DNA of 64,000 bases. Source: CAVZLD01 sp963776055 (lineage in GTDB: Bacteria > Planctomycetota > Planctomycetia > Pirellulales > Pirellulaceae). Below are positions 1-9,751 of this stretch, in pieces. The number at the start of each line of letters is the position of its first letter. Position 1 is the stretch's first letter. The stretch lies in assembly GCA_963776055.1 (NCBI GenBank), contig CAVZLD010000013.1, positions 632,376 through 696,375 on the forward strand, written 5' to 3'. A model generated the notes under the pieces. That model searched no databases and was not told where the DNA came from. It saw nothing but the letters and a program-made list of their open reading frames with translations. The position numbers and the translations under genes are program-made.

Positions 1-682
1 TCAGCGGAAATACGATCCAGGCCACCAACAGCTCTCACGGCGCCAATCTCGCATTCACGGCGGGGACAACCCGAACGCCGCACGAGCCGGGATGTGGACG
101 ATCACGGGAAACCTGATCGGGAGTCAGCAAACCAACATCCATCTGACGGCGACCCGCGGCGTCACAATCAGTGGCAACTACATCTACAGCGGACACCCTC
201 GAAATCTGCTCGTGGAATCTTCGCGCAACCTTGTCGTCGGGCCGAACTGTTTTGGCCATAACCCGGATTACCAGACGAAGGAACTGGCAACCGGCATCCG
301 TCTGGTGGACTGCACGAACTGCAATCTGACCGGCTTGCTCATCGAAGACGCGGAAGCCGGACGAAATCCCCCCGCCAGCGCAATTCCGGTGGTGCGCAGC
401 GGTTTGCTGGAACTGATCCGCTGTCAACGAGTTAACGTGCAGGGCTGCCAATTCCTCGACGGCACCCCTCATGGAATCTATCTCGAGGATTGCGACGAAA
501 CGATCTTGACCGGCTGCACCGTACTGGACGACCGACAACCTCGACAGATGCGCAGTGCGATCTGGTGGAAGGGAGATGGTGTGGGGAATATGATCGCGGT
601 GTCGCGCGTCGGACGAGGAACCAAGACCGACTTACAGGTACCGGAGCACGTGCAACTGGTCGATAACCTACGGGACTCCTGA
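1..682 (+). CDS. Right-handed beta-helix repeat protein, C-terminal part (partial, frameshifted)
   Basis: The gene runs in from before the window. The visible C-terminal ~225 residues show short repeating strands with N/G turns (for example TRGVTISGNYIYSG and LLELIRCQRVNVQGC), the pattern of a pectate-lyase-like parallel beta-helix. Such proteins are usually secreted and bind or cleave polysaccharide; no catalytic residues can be assigned here. Reading frame 3 gives SGNTIQATNSSHGANLAFT up to about base 58, and frame 2 continues naturally with GGDNPNAARAGMWTITGN, so one base appears to be missing near 58-60. The methionine at 92 is therefore internal, not a start. It is followed 38 bases later by the AAA ATPase gene. 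The fold is fairly sure; the function is not. Confidence 0.7.
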   Translation, partial: QRKYDPGHQQLSRRQSRIHGGDNPNAARAGMWTITGNLIGSQQTNIHLTATRGVTISGNYIYSGHPRNLLVESSRNLVVGPNCFGHNPDYQTKELATGIRLVDCTNCNLTGLLIEDAEAGRNPPASAIPVVRSGLLELIRCQRVNVQGCQFLDGTPHGIYLEDCDETILTGCTVLDDRQPRQMRSAIWWKGDGVGNMIAVSRVGRGTKTDLQVPEHVQLVDNLRDS

Positions 683-720
683 GCGGGAAAAGCCGAACGA
701 CCAAGAGGAAGTCTTTCAGC

Positions 721-2367
721 ATGCCAACGGAGCTGAGTGAAATCGTCGATGAATTCCGCAAGACGCTGACCGACTGTCGACGGCTGTATATCGAAGCGGG
801 CCGCTGTTGCGTGAACGACTATCCTCAGTTCGTTCGCAAGTCACCGCAGGAGTTCATTCAATGGATGGACGATCTGCACAAGGGGCTGCTCGTGAAGGTT
901 TACATGGATGTCGCCTTGGCGGATCAGCGGTGGCGTCCAGCCGAGCGGCAACTGGCCCAGGAGCTACTGGCGCACGTCTGGCAGCGACGGTTAGAAGGCG
1001 AATCATTGCGGGAAGCCGCTCGCGGACTCAGCGAGCGCGCTCGACGATTGACGCTCTTCAGTTTGATTCGCCCGTTCGCCGAAATCGCACCGCTGCGCGA
1101 TCACATCGGGGAACTGCAGACCGTCGTGATGCGACTGGCGAACCTGATCGCCAAGGCCGATCACGATCTATCGGATGTCGAAATGCGACGGTTGGTTTCA
1201 CTGCAGGAATCGCTGCAATCGCACTTGGCCAACCTGCCGCTCGATACGGCCGGCGGGCACGAAGCGTGCCGCTCTCGGTCGCGGAAAGCGGTCCGTCGAT
1301 TGCAACGCGACGCGAAGCAGATCCAAACGGAATGTGAGCTCGAGCAAAAGTCGACTCCGGCAACGGAACGCCTCGATCGGCGAGAACAGTTGCGACAGGC
1401 CCTGCAGCAACTGGACCAATTGATCGGCCTCACACCGGTCAAGCAAGAGATCCGCACGCTCACCAATTACCTGAAAGTGCAGCGCCACCGAGAACAGGCG
1501 GGGCTACCGCGGACTCCGTTGAGCCTGCATATGGTGTTCGCCGGCAACCCGGGTACGGGCAAGACGACGGTCGCCCGGATCGTGGGGCAGATTCTGGGAG
1601 CGATGCAGATCCTGGCGAAGGGACATCTGATCGAAACGGATCGCTCCGGTCTGGTCGCGGAATACGCGGGTCAGACCGGGCCCAAAACCAATGCTCTGAT
1701 CGACGAAGCGATCGACGGCGTCCTGTTCGTCGACGAAGCCTACAGCCTCGTGGCGGACCAGGGCGACGACGCGTTCGGTCACGAAGCGCTGCAGGCGTTG
1801 ATGAAACGGATGGAGGACGACCGAGACCGTTTGGTGGTGATTCTGGCCGGTTATTCCCAACCGATGCAGCGACTGCTGGCGGCAAACCCTGGACTCTCCT
1901 CGCGTTTCAGTCGCACATTGCATTTCGCCGACTATCCACCCGATGATTTAGGCCGGATCTTTGAACGGTTGTGTAAGGCGAATCACTACCGGATTCCAGC
2001 GGAAGTCCGCCACCGGTTGTTGCTCGGCTTCCACTGGCTGTATCAGCAACGAAACGAACACTTCGGCAATGGCCGTTTGGTCCGCAATCTGTTCGAGGAT
2101 GCCATTCGCCGACTGGCCAACCGCGTCGCCGATGTTCCGTCCGTTACTCGCCAGTTGCTGACCGAATTGCGACCCGAAGATATCCTGCTACCCCAAGTGC
2201 CGGCATCCGCCTTCACCGATTCCGCGGAAACGGTGTCGTTGGGCGTGGAGTGCCCCCAATGCCACCGACAATGCTCGCTGCCCCCTGCTTTGCTGGGTAG
2301 TCGCGTCCGCTGTCGCCGCTGCGACCGAGAGTTCCGCGCGAGCTGGGCAAACCCGGTCGAGAAGTAG
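721..2367 (+). CDS. AAA family ATPase of the CbbX/SpoVK type with C-terminal zinc ribbon
   Basis: The protein has 548 residues. Residues ~1-230 are helical and resemble a TerB-like domain (an acidic segment KADHDLSDVEMRRL). Residues ~235-490 form a CbbX/SpoVK AAA module: the entry motif GLTPVKQEIRTL, Walker A GNPGTGKTT, Walker B VLFVDEAYSL, and an SRF arginine-finger region. The last ~45 residues hold two CxxC pairs (CPQC and CRRC), like the MJ0042 zinc ribbon common in planctomycetes. Family members are hexameric remodelling ATPases acting on a protein partner in the cytoplasm; no Rubisco gene is near, so a CbbX role is not supported. The start at 721 is preceded by AGAGGAAG at good spacing. 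Confidence 0.88.
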   Translation: MPTELSEIVDEFRKTLTDCRRLYIEAGRCCVNDYPQFVRKSPQEFIQWMDDLHKGLLVKVYMDVALADQRWRPAERQLAQELLAHVWQRRLEGESLREAARGLSERARRLTLFSLIRPFAEIAPLRDHIGELQTVVMRLANLIAKADHDLSDVEMRRLVSLQESLQSHLANLPLDTAGGHEACRSRSRKAVRRLQRDAKQIQTECELEQKSTPATERLDRREQLRQALQQLDQLIGLTPVKQEIRTLTNYLKVQRHREQAGLPRTPLSLHMVFAGNPGTGKTTVARIVGQILGAMQILAKGHLIETDRSGLVAEYAGQTGPKTNALIDEAIDGVLFVDEAYSLVADQGDDAFGHEALQALMKRMEDDRDRLVVILAGYSQPMQRLLAANPGLSSRFSRTLHFADYPPDDLGRIFERLCKANHYRIPAEVRHRLLLGFHWLYQQRNEHFGNGRLVRNLFEDAIRRLANRVADVPSVTRQLLTELRPEDILLPQVPASAFTDSAETVSLGVECPQCHRQCSLPPALLGSRVRCRRCDREFRASWANPVEK

Positions 2368-2436
2368 CTTCTACCTCGTCGCGTCACGAAACGGTATGAT
2401 GCGAAGGCCAACAATGGCTGGGGGTGGAGTGGGACG

Positions 2437-3291
2437 ATGCGGTTATGCAAGTATCTTGGGCGAGACGGTCGAGAATCGGTCGGGGTTTTGGAAGACCAGC
2501 GGATCTTTCCGTTGACCTGTGCGACGGGCCACGTCAAGTCCCTGGCGGACCTGTTGGAAACCGACGAAATTCACCAGATGATCGACTTTCTGCGAGACGC
2601 CAACCCGATCAGCCGCGCACAGGTCACCCTGCTGCCCCCGATCGATCAACAGGAAGTCTGGGCCGCCGGAGTCACCTATCGTCGCAGTCAGACGGCACGA
2701 ATGGAAGAGTCCGAGGCTGCTGCCAGCTGCTACGATCGCGTCTACGAAGCGGCTCGGCCGGAGCTCTTCTTTAAGGCGACGCCCCATCGCGTCGTCGGCG
2801 CCAGTGCCCCCATTCGCATCCGGCAGGATTCCACATGGAATGTCCCGGAACCGGAACTGACACTCGTGCTCAACTCGAAAATGCAGCTCGTCGGCTTTAC
2901 GGCCGGGAACGACGTGAGCAGTCGCGATATCGAAGGCGAGAACCCGCTGTACCTGCCCCAAGCAAAACTCTACAACCAGTGTTGCAGCCTCGGCCCTTGC
3001 ATCACGCTGGTGGAGAGCATGCCCCCTCGCAACCAGATCGGCATTCGGCTGCGTGTGAAGCGGGGTCACCAGTGCGTGTACGAGGGCCAGACGGACGTCG
3101 GCCAGATGGCACGCTCCTTCGAGAATCTGATCGAGTGGCTATGTCGCGACAATTCGTTCCCGAACGGCGCATTTCTGCTGACCGGCACGGGAATCGTTCC
3201 CGAACGTTCGTTCCACCTGCAAGTCGGGGACTTGGTAGAAGTGGAAATTGATGGAATCGGATGTCTGAGCAATCCGGTCGTGCAGGGCTAA
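2437..3291 (+). CDS. FAH-superfamily hydrolase/dehydratase, probable 2-keto-3-deoxy-D-arabinonate dehydratase
   Basis: This 284-residue protein belongs to the fumarylacetoacetate hydrolase superfamily. The central segment WAAGVTYRRSQTARMEES, then RPELFFKATPHRVVG and an acidic metal site (PEPELTLVL, NDVSSRDIEGENP), resembles the 2-keto-3-deoxy-arabinonate dehydratase branch known from Sulfolobus more than true FAA hydrolases. That enzyme converts 2-keto-3-deoxy-pentonate to 2-oxoglutarate semialdehyde. The next gene, 62 bases downstream on the same strand, encodes an aldehyde dehydrogenase of the kind that oxidises exactly this semialdehyde, which supports the assignment. GGAG lies about 8 bases before the ATG. 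The superfamily is certain; the substrate is inferred. Confidence 0.85.
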   Translation: MRLCKYLGRDGRESVGVLEDQRIFPLTCATGHVKSLADLLETDEIHQMIDFLRDANPISRAQVTLLPPIDQQEVWAAGVTYRRSQTARMEESEAAASCYDRVYEAARPELFFKATPHRVVGASAPIRIRQDSTWNVPEPELTLVLNSKMQLVGFTAGNDVSSRDIEGENPLYLPQAKLYNQCCSLGPCITLVESMPPRNQIGIRLRVKRGHQCVYEGQTDVGQMARSFENLIEWLCRDNSFPNGAFLLTGTGIVPERSFHLQVGDLVEVEIDGIGCLSNPVVQG

Positions 3292-3353
3292 TCGAGTCGC
3301 CGCATCGAACCGGTACCGCAACCCAAGCGAATCGTTTCGCAGGAGTCAATCTG

Positions 3354-4939
3354 ATGAGTATCCAGCCGGTCTTGATCGGCGGTCAGTGGCGGACCGCGGT
3401 GGCCGATTCGACCTTTCAGGCGGCGTGCCCGACGACGGGAGAGCGTTTGGCCGACGAATACCCGGTCAGTTCCTGGGCCGACTGCGACGCTGCGTTGGAC
3501 GCCGCCACCGAGGCAGCGCGAACGCTGCAGCAACTGCCGGTCGAGCGGGTGGCTGACTTTCTGAACGCCTATGCGAACCGAATCGACGATCACCGAGACA
3601 CACTGGTCGAAACGGCACATCAAGAAACGGCGTTACCCCGTTCCCCGCGGCTGGCCGACGTGGAGCTGCCGCGGACGAGCCACCAGCTACGGCTGGCCGC
3701 CGAGGCGGCACGCCAGCAATCGTGGCGGATGGCGACGATCGACACGCAGGCGGGGATCCGCTCCGGCTACGCCGCCATCGGCCCGGTGTGCGTTTTCGGA
3801 CCCAACAATTTTCCGTTCGCTTTTGGAAGCGTCTCCGGGGGAGATTTCGCCTCGGCGATCGCCGCCGGAAACCCGGTCATCGGCAAGGCCAACTCCTCGC
3901 ATCCGGGAACGACCCGTCAGTTCGCCGAACTGGCTCAACAAGCGGCCGCAGAAACCGGCCTGCCCCCCAGCACCGTCCAACTGCTCTATCGACTGCCACA
4001 CGCCGACGGGATGCGATTGGTGGCCGACCCGCGTTTCGGCGCGACCGCTTACACCGGCAGTCGAACCGCCGGACTGCATCTGAAAGCAGCCGCCGATGCG
4101 GCTGGCAAACCGATTTACCTGGAACTTTCCAGCATCAACCCCGTCGTGTTGCTTCCCGGTGCGTTGCGGGAGCGAGGAGCGGAGATTGCCGAGGAATTTG
4201 CGACGAGCGGACTGATGGGGACCGGCCAGTTCTGCACCAATCCCGGGATGCTGCTGCTGATCGACGACCCAACCGCGGAGGCTTTTCTGGCCGCCGTCGC
4301 GGATCACTACCAGCGCACGCCACCCGGCATTCTGCTCTCCTCCAGCGTCCGGCAACAGTTGCTGGAAGGGATCGACACGTTACGGCAGGCTGGCGCCGGA
4401 CGCGCGTCGGTGGAGAACCGATCGACGAAAGCGGCTTTCGGTGCCAGAATTCACTCCTGCAAGTCTCCGGCGACCAATTTCTCGCCGCACCCGCTCCGCT
4501 GCAAACGGAAGCGTTCGGCAACTGTTCGCTGGCGGTGGTCGCCCGCTGCGTGGCACAAGCCTGCCAAATCGTGGAACAGTTGGAAGGCAATCTGACCGGC
4601 AGTATCTACTCCGCCTCCGACGGAAGTGAGGATCAGGACGCCGAACAAGTGGCCCGTTGCTTGCGTAGCCGCGTGGGGCGTCTGTTGAACGACAAGATGC
4701 CGACCGGCGTGGCCGTCTCGCCCGCAATGAACCATGGTGGTCCGTTCCCCGCTACCGGACATCCGGGCTTTACGGCCGTGGGAATCCCGGCCTCGATCCA
4801 CCGCTTTGCGATGCTGCAGTGCTTCGATCAGGTACGCCCGCACCGACTTCCTCTCTGGTTGCGCGACAAAAACCCGCAGGGCACGATGTGGCGTTGGGTC
4901 GACGGCCAGTGGACGCAAGAGGATGTTCCCGGCGGCTGA
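3354..4939 (+). CDS. Aldehyde dehydrogenase (NADP+), probable 2-oxoglutarate-semialdehyde dehydrogenase, frameshifted
   Basis: About 528 residues once one missing base is restored. The N-terminal part contains the nucleotide-binding segment GPVCVFGPNNFPFAFG, the GNPVIGKANSSHPGTT loop, a YTGSRTAG motif, the general-base region ELSSINPV and the catalytic cysteine in GTGQFCTNPG (about residue 294). The sequence is closest in style to the long ketoglutarate-semialdehyde dehydrogenases. Near base 4395 the frame changes by one lost base; the other frame continues the family C-terminus (NCSLAVVARC, then GRLLNDKMPTGVAVSPAMNHGGP). The start follows CAGGAG at 3341-3346. With the preceding dehydratase it would complete non-phosphorylative sugar-acid oxidation to 2-oxoglutarate. 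Confidence 0.85.
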
Positions 4940-5102
4940 CGCACACCGGTCTGCTTGCGGGCCGGATGGCCGCCACCCACGAACTGCGGCATAATGGAAG
5001 TTCGCGACCGGACCAATGCGTTCAACGAACACCAACACGCCCGCGGAGAAGGAATGGCCGCTCGCCGAAGGCGTTGGCTGGAACTTACACCGGAGCCCAA
5101 GA

Positions 5103-6995
5103 ATGAGAACACAACCGTCGCTTGTTCCGCCGATTTCTCCCTCGTGCCGTGGCTGGTCCTGCCTACTCGCAGTGGCTCTCGCGGTGTGTCTCACGGTTCC
5201 CAGCGGGGCCGCCGAGGAATCGAGCGGACAGGAGGACCTGGACCGCGCGACGCTGGTCAAACTGTCGGCCAAATCGATGTCCGACCTGGAAACAGCCATC
5301 GAACTGTGCGAATCGGCCCTCCAGAAGGGCGTTGACGCCGGAAATGAAAGCTATGCCAAAGAACTTCTGACGGCCACCCTGTATGAACATGCCGCACGAC
5401 TGAGCCGCTTGATTTTCGAACAGCGACCGATCGACCCGCGGTGGCCGCGCATTCGACAACTGGCAATGAAGGATTTGCAGCGTGCCTTGGAAGTGGACTC
5501 GGAAATGGCCAGCGTCCAGTTGCTGATCGGACGGCTGCAGTCCTTGCCCGGTGGTGACGACGATCGCGCCCAAGAAGCCGCCGCCGCAGCCGTTGAACTC
5601 CTGGAAAAGTCAGATGACTCAGAACAGCTTTCCGCCGCCCTCGTGCTGCGCGGCCGACTCTCGCAGGACCCGGAGGTGATGCTGGCCGACCTGAATCGAG
5701 CCCTCGAACTGGATCCACGGAACATCGACGCCTGGCGGATTCGCGCCGCACTTCAGTTGGCACGCGGCGAAAACGACAAGGCACTCGAAGACTTCCAGAT
5801 GCTGCTGCAACTCAATCCCGACGACATGACGGCCCATCAAGCGGTCGCCCAGGCCTTGCGGAACCTGAAACAGTTCGATCAGGCACTGGAACACCTCGAC
5901 CGAGTGATTGAGGCGAATCCCGGTGTACCTGCGCCGTATGTCCTGCGAGCCCATATTCTCGAGGAAATGGGGAAGTTGCCCGAGGCAGTTCAAAGCCTCA
6001 ATGAAGCCATCACCGTGGAGCCCGAGGATCGGAACTCGCTCGTCTTTCGAGCCCGACTCCAGATCCTGCAAAGCGAATTTGAACTCGCACGGGAAGATGT
6101 GGAACAAGCGTTGAAACTCCAACCCCAATTCCCTCAAGCGGTGCTGCTCCGCAGCTTGATCTCTGCCGCGCAACAACGGTTCGGTGACGCAATCAATGAC
6201 CTCCGCCCGCTTGTTCGTCGCAACCCGGAAAACGTGGAACTCAAACTGCAACTGGCAACGTATTACGAAGCCGACCGGCGATTGACATCCGCCATTCAGC
6301 TCTACAGCGAAGTCGTGGAGGCCGATCCGGACCAATGGTTGGCTCAACGACGAAGGGGCGATGCGCACTTGAGCCAAGGCAGGCAGCGCGAAGCTGTACA
6401 GGATTACGAGACCGCGTTACAGCTGCAGCCCGAAGATAGCGGCATCCTGAACAATTTGGCCTGGGTCCTGGCCACCTCTCCGGATGACGAACTCCGCGAT
6501 GGGAACCGAGCATTCGAGTTGGCCCAAACCGCTTGCGAACTCACCGGTTACCAACAGGCGCACATCCTGAGTACCCTGGCCGCCAGCTATGCCGAAATGG
6601 GAAACTTCGAAGAAGCCGTTCAATGGTCACAGAAGGCGGTCGAACTGAACCCCGACGAGGAACAGCTCGCGAAAGAACTGGCCAGCTACCAGGACCAAGA
6701 GCCGTGGCGTGAGCGGCAACAGGTGGAAGAAAACACGGAGCCGCTGCCGGTTGTCGCCGTCGACGAAGCACCGATGGAAGGGCTCCCGTTCGATGACGAA
6801 CCGGGGGAATCCGCCGAACCGGAATCGGAAGAGTCCGAAGAGGAACCCGCCGATCGAGACCCAAGCCTGGAACCGGCCGACGAACCGCTCCCCGGCGAGT
6901 TGCAGGAAACTCTCGACAAGGTCGACGTTCCGCAGGAGGCTCTGCCCGCTCTGGACAAAACGGACGACCCTTCCGATCCACCACGAATCCGCTAG
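5103..6995 (+). CDS. Secreted/periplasmic tetratricopeptide-repeat protein
   Basis: The protein has 630 residues. It starts with a signal peptide (hydrophobic CLLAVALAVCLTVPSGAA, likely cut around residue 35). Residues ~190-500 hold about nine TPR units with typical spacing, such as ALELDPRNIDAWRIRAALQL and ALQLQPEDSGILNNLAWVLA. The last ~100 residues are a Glu/Asp/Pro-rich low-complexity tail. TPR proteins serve as protein-protein scaffolds; no partner is evident. I chose the ATG at 5103 because GGAG precedes it by 7-8 bases and it gives a clean signal peptide; an in-frame ATG at 5016 lacks both. The gene ends 5 bases before the HD-domain gene, so the two are probably cotranscribed. Confidence 0.85.
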   Translation: MRTQPSLVPPISPSCRGWSCLLAVALAVCLTVPSGAAEESSGQEDLDRATLVKLSAKSMSDLETAIELCESALQKGVDAGNESYAKELLTATLYEHAARLSRLIFEQRPIDPRWPRIRQLAMKDLQRALEVDSEMASVQLLIGRLQSLPGGDDDRAQEAAAAAVELLEKSDDSEQLSAALVLRGRLSQDPEVMLADLNRALELDPRNIDAWRIRAALQLARGENDKALEDFQMLLQLNPDDMTAHQAVAQALRNLKQFDQALEHLDRVIEANPGVPAPYVLRAHILEEMGKLPEAVQSLNEAITVEPEDRNSLVFRARLQILQSEFELAREDVEQALKLQPQFPQAVLLRSLISAAQQRFGDAINDLRPLVRRNPENVELKLQLATYYEADRRLTSAIQLYSEVVEADPDQWLAQRRRGDAHLSQGRQREAVQDYETALQLQPEDSGILNNLAWVLATSPDDELRDGNRAFELAQTACELTGYQQAHILSTLAASYAEMGNFEEAVQWSQKAVELNPDEEQLAKELASYQDQEPWRERQQVEENTEPLPVVAVDEAPMEGLPFDDEPGESAEPESEESEEEPADRDPSLEPADEPLPGELQETLDKVDVPQEALPALDKTDDPSDPPRIR

Positions 6996-7000
6996 ACCCG

Positions 7001-7567
7001 ATGGACCGACAAAGCGCCTTTGATCTGGTTTGCCAATACACGTCCAGCGAATCGCTTCGGCGACATATGCTGGCCGTGGAAGCGGCAATGCGATCCTACG
7101 CACGTAAATACGCAGAAGACGAAGCAAGCTGGGGAATCGTCGGCCTGCTGCACGACTTTGACTACGAGCGTTGGCCGAATCCACCAGACCACCCGTTGCA
7201 GGGCGCCGCGATTCTGGCGGAACAGGGCTATCCCGACGAAGTGATTTACGCCATCAAATCCCACGTCGACTGCCTTCCGGACTGCCCCCGAATCTCGCGA
7301 CTCGACAAAACGCTTTACGCCTGCGACGAACTGACCGGCTTCATTATCGCCGTGGCGCGTGTCCGACCGGACGGTCTGCGGGGCCTGCGAGCCAAAAGCG
7401 TCGCGAAAAAGATGAAACAAAAGAGTTTCGCCGCCGCCGTCTCTCGATCGGAGCTACTCGAAGCAGCCGCCGATCTGGGTGAACCGTTCCCCGAACATAC
7501 GCAGCGAGTGATCGACGCGATGGCCGAAATCGCCATCGAATTGGGATTCCCGCCAGCGGTCGATTGA
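7001..7567 (+). CDS. HD/HDIG domain metal-dependent phosphohydrolase family protein
   Basis: This 188-residue protein has an HD-domain signature: His in SLRRHMLAVE, the HD pair in GLLHDFDYERWP, then HPLQGAAIL and an AIKSHVDCLP segment supplying later metal ligands. The fold covers essentially the whole protein. HD proteins hydrolyse phosphate esters of nucleotides or related compounds; this small stand-alone form has no established substrate. It begins 5 bases after the TPR gene stop without a clear Shine-Dalgarno sequence, which suggests translational coupling. Confidence 0.83.
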   Translation: MDRQSAFDLVCQYTSSESLRRHMLAVEAAMRSYARKYAEDEASWGIVGLLHDFDYERWPNPPDHPLQGAAILAEQGYPDEVIYAIKSHVDCLPDCPRISRLDKTLYACDELTGFIIAVARVRPDGLRGLRAKSVAKKMKQKSFAAAVSRSELLEAAADLGEPFPEHTQRVIDAMAEIAIELGFPPAVD

Positions 7568-7604
7568 CGCCCTGTGGAACAAAGCTCGGTAAGGAAGACA
7601 AATC

Positions 7605-7967
7605 ATGGAAATCCGTCCACCGGAACAACTGGTCGGCAAGAAATGCGAACCGTGCGAAGGGGGTGTGGACCCGTGCCCTCTTTCAGAAGCCCAGGAGCAA
7701 CTGGCGCAACTTGATGGCTGGTACCTGACGAAGGACGGCCAGCGAATTCGGAAAGATTGGACCGTCACCAACTTCCTGGAAGCGATGCGGTTCTTCCAAC
7801 AGGTCACCGAAATCGCCGAGGAGGATGGCCACCATCCGGACCTGCATCTGGTGCAGTATCGAAAGGTGTCGATTGAACTATGGACTCACGCGATCGGTGG
7901 CTTGAGTGAGAACGACTTCATCCTGGCTGCCAAGATCGATCAGCTTCCGCTGCGTCTCCAGAATTGA
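7605..7967 (+). CDS. phhB: 4a-hydroxytetrahydrobiopterin dehydratase (pterin-4a-carbinolamine dehydratase)
   Basis: This 120-residue protein is of PCD/DCoH family size. The family core is visible: FLEAMRFFQQVTEIAEEDGHHPDLHL contains the catalytic His-His-Pro, followed by VSIELWTHAIGGLSENDFILA. The enzyme dehydrates 4a-hydroxytetrahydrobiopterin in the pterin recycling that supports aromatic amino-acid hydroxylation; no phenylalanine hydroxylase gene is in the window. The extra N-terminus (residues 1-25, with Cys-rich KKCEPCEGG) is common in bacterial members. TAAGGAAG sits 8-9 bases before the ATG. The gene converges with the sulfite reductase gene downstream. Confidence 0.9.
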   Translation: MEIRPPEQLVGKKCEPCEGGVDPCPLSEAQEQLAQLDGWYLTKDGQRIRKDWTVTNFLEAMRFFQQVTEIAEEDGHHPDLHLVQYRKVSIELWTHAIGGLSENDFILAAKIDQLPLRLQN

Positions 7968-8044
7968 CTCGGACAATTCAACGGTGCCGAAGAATGCCGC
8001 AGGTCGTGGCGGATGCGATCGCGGCAGAAACAGCTCGGAACACA

Positions 8045-9751
8045 TTACGGACTCGACCAGGCCAGCAGTTCCGCGTTGCCCTTTCTTGCGCAGAAATCAC
8101 CGAACGACTCGCCCGGCGTACGATCTTGACGGAAGAAGGTCAGCAGGGCGACCAAAGTCGGAACGACGTCGGACTCCGGCACCAGATCTTTGTGCACGAA
8201 GCTCAGGCGATCACCGAATTTGCGCCCCCCCACGAAAACAGTGTATTTGCCTTTCGCCTTGCCCACTAACCCGACGTCACTGTTATACGGCCGGGCGCAA
8301 CCGTTCGGACAGCCGGTCATTCGAATGGTGAACTGTTCGTTTTCCAAACCCAGTCGTCGCAGCTCGACTTCCAGTTGATCGATGATCCCCGGCAGCGCTC
8401 GCTCGCTTTCCGTGATCGCCAGGCCACAGGTGGGTAAGGCGGGACAGGCCATCGACCACCGCCGAACTTCCGAGATCTCTTCGGACAGGGGCACACGATT
8501 TCGCCGAAGAATTGCTTCCAGTGGCTGGCGGTCGTTCTCCGCCAACTCCGTGAACAAGATGCTCTGATGCGGAGTGAGTCGGATCTGGGGATGAAGCGTT
8601 GCACCGATCTCCCGCAGCGCGGTCTTCCAGCGAGCGTCGTCCGTGTCATGGATTCGGCCGTTTTCCACATTCAACCCATAGAACCACCGCCCATCGCCCT
8701 GCTCGCGCCACCCCAGGCCGTCGTCGAAGCCAAACACCTTCACCGGGCGAGGTGGATCCAGCGTCTTCCCGTAGTACTGCTCGACCTTCTCCTTGAACAC
8801 CGCAACACCGCCCAGATTGCGGATTGTGTATTTCAAGCGAGCGACTTTGCGGTCCGCACGATTGCCAAAGTCGCGCTGTACCTGGATCACCGCCGTCGCC
8901 ACATCAATCACCTGCTCCGGTGCGATAAACGCCATCGGCTCCGCGAGCGCAACAAACGTCTTCTGGGCACTCGGCGTGACGCCAAACCCACCCCCCACCA
9001 ACACGTTGTAGCCGACGATCTCAAACCCCTCACAGATCGCCATCAAGCCCAGATCTTGCGCGTACAGGTCTACACAGTTATCGCCCGGCAGGCCGATCGC
9101 TGTCTTGAACTTACGCGGCAGATACGTTCGCCCGTAGATCGGCTCGACCACTTCTCCGCCGTCCACGCGTTTTGACTCCCCCGTCTCCTCGTCGCGTAAC
9201 CAGATCTCGTGATAGGCCGTCGTTCGGGGAGCCAGGTGTTCGGTCAGTTCGTCCGCCAACTGCTGCATTCTGGCGTGCACCGAATCGGACTTGAAAGGCA
9301 TCGGTGGACACATGATGTTCCGCTCGACATCTCCGCAAGCCGCCAATGTCGAAAGCTGCATTTCGTTCACGCGCGCAATCAGGCTCTTCAGTTTGCCTTT
9401 CACCACACCGTGAAATTGCAGCGCCTGCCGCGTGGTAATGCGCAATGTGCCGTTGCCCAACTCATCGCACAGATCCAAATGCGCGAGCAACTGCGGCGTG
9501 GTCAGCTTGCCACCGGGAATCCTTATCCGCACCATGAAGCTGTGCTGACGCTCGCTCTTCGCGCCGCCCGAGGGGCTCGTCCGCTGGTCGCGGTTGTCTT
9601 GCTGATAGATCCCGTGATGCTTCAGCAACTGGACACTTGCTTTGCCGAAATTCGGCTGGCCGTTGACCAATTCCTCCGCAATCGAGCCGGCCAAGTGATG
9701 GCTTTCGGCCTTCATCTTCTCGACCGGACTTCGTTTCTCTTCGCTGGACAT
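8045..9751 (-). CDS. cysI: Assimilatory sulfite reductase hemoprotein (siroheme/4Fe-4S)
   Basis: The protein has 568 residues from the preferred start. It reduces sulfite to sulfide with six electrons in assimilatory sulfur metabolism. The siroheme/4Fe-4S ligands are clear near the C-terminus: CPALPTCGLAI (Cys-x5-Cys) and TGCPNGCARPY (Cys-x3-Cys). The two repeated ferrite-reductase halves are present, including RTTRQALQFHGV-like LRITTRQALQFHGV and VGGGFGVTPS. No flavoprotein partner (cysJ) lies nearby, so the electron donor could be ferredoxin or a remote CysJ. I prefer ATG 9751 because AGGGGTGG precedes it by ~5 bases; an in-frame ATG at 9772 lacks a ribosome site. Confidence 0.92.
   Translation of the reverse strand: MSSEEKRSPVEKMKAESHHLAGSIAEELVNGQPNFGKASVQLLKHHGIYQQDNRDQRTSPSGGAKSERQHSFMVRIRIPGGKLTTPQLLAHLDLCDELGNGTLRITTRQALQFHGVVKGKLKSLIARVNEMQLSTLAACGDVERNIMCPPMPFKSDSVHARMQQLADELTEHLAPRTTAYHEIWLRDEETGESKRVDGGEVVEPIYGRTYLPRKFKTAIGLPGDNCVDLYAQDLGLMAICEGFEIVGYNVLVGGGFGVTPSAQKTFVALAEPMAFIAPEQVIDVATAVIQVQRDFGNRADRKVARLKYTIRNLGGVAVFKEKVEQYYGKTLDPPRPVKVFGFDDGLGWREQGDGRWFYGLNVENGRIHDTDDARWKTALREIGATLHPQIRLTPHQSILFTELAENDRQPLEAILRRNRVPLSEEISEVRRWSMACPALPTCGLAITESERALPGIIDQLEVELRRLGLENEQFTIRMTGCPNGCARPYNSDVGLVGKAKGKYTVFVGGRKFGDRLSFVHKDLVPESDVVPTLVALLTFFRQDRTPGESFGDFCARKGNAELLAWSSP

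Noticed and set aside
4380..4410. Programmed frameshifting as the cause of the aldehyde dehydrogenase break
   Set aside because: No slippery heptamer or downstream structure is apparent here, and similar one-base breaks recur in many unrelated genes, so sequence error is the simpler reading.
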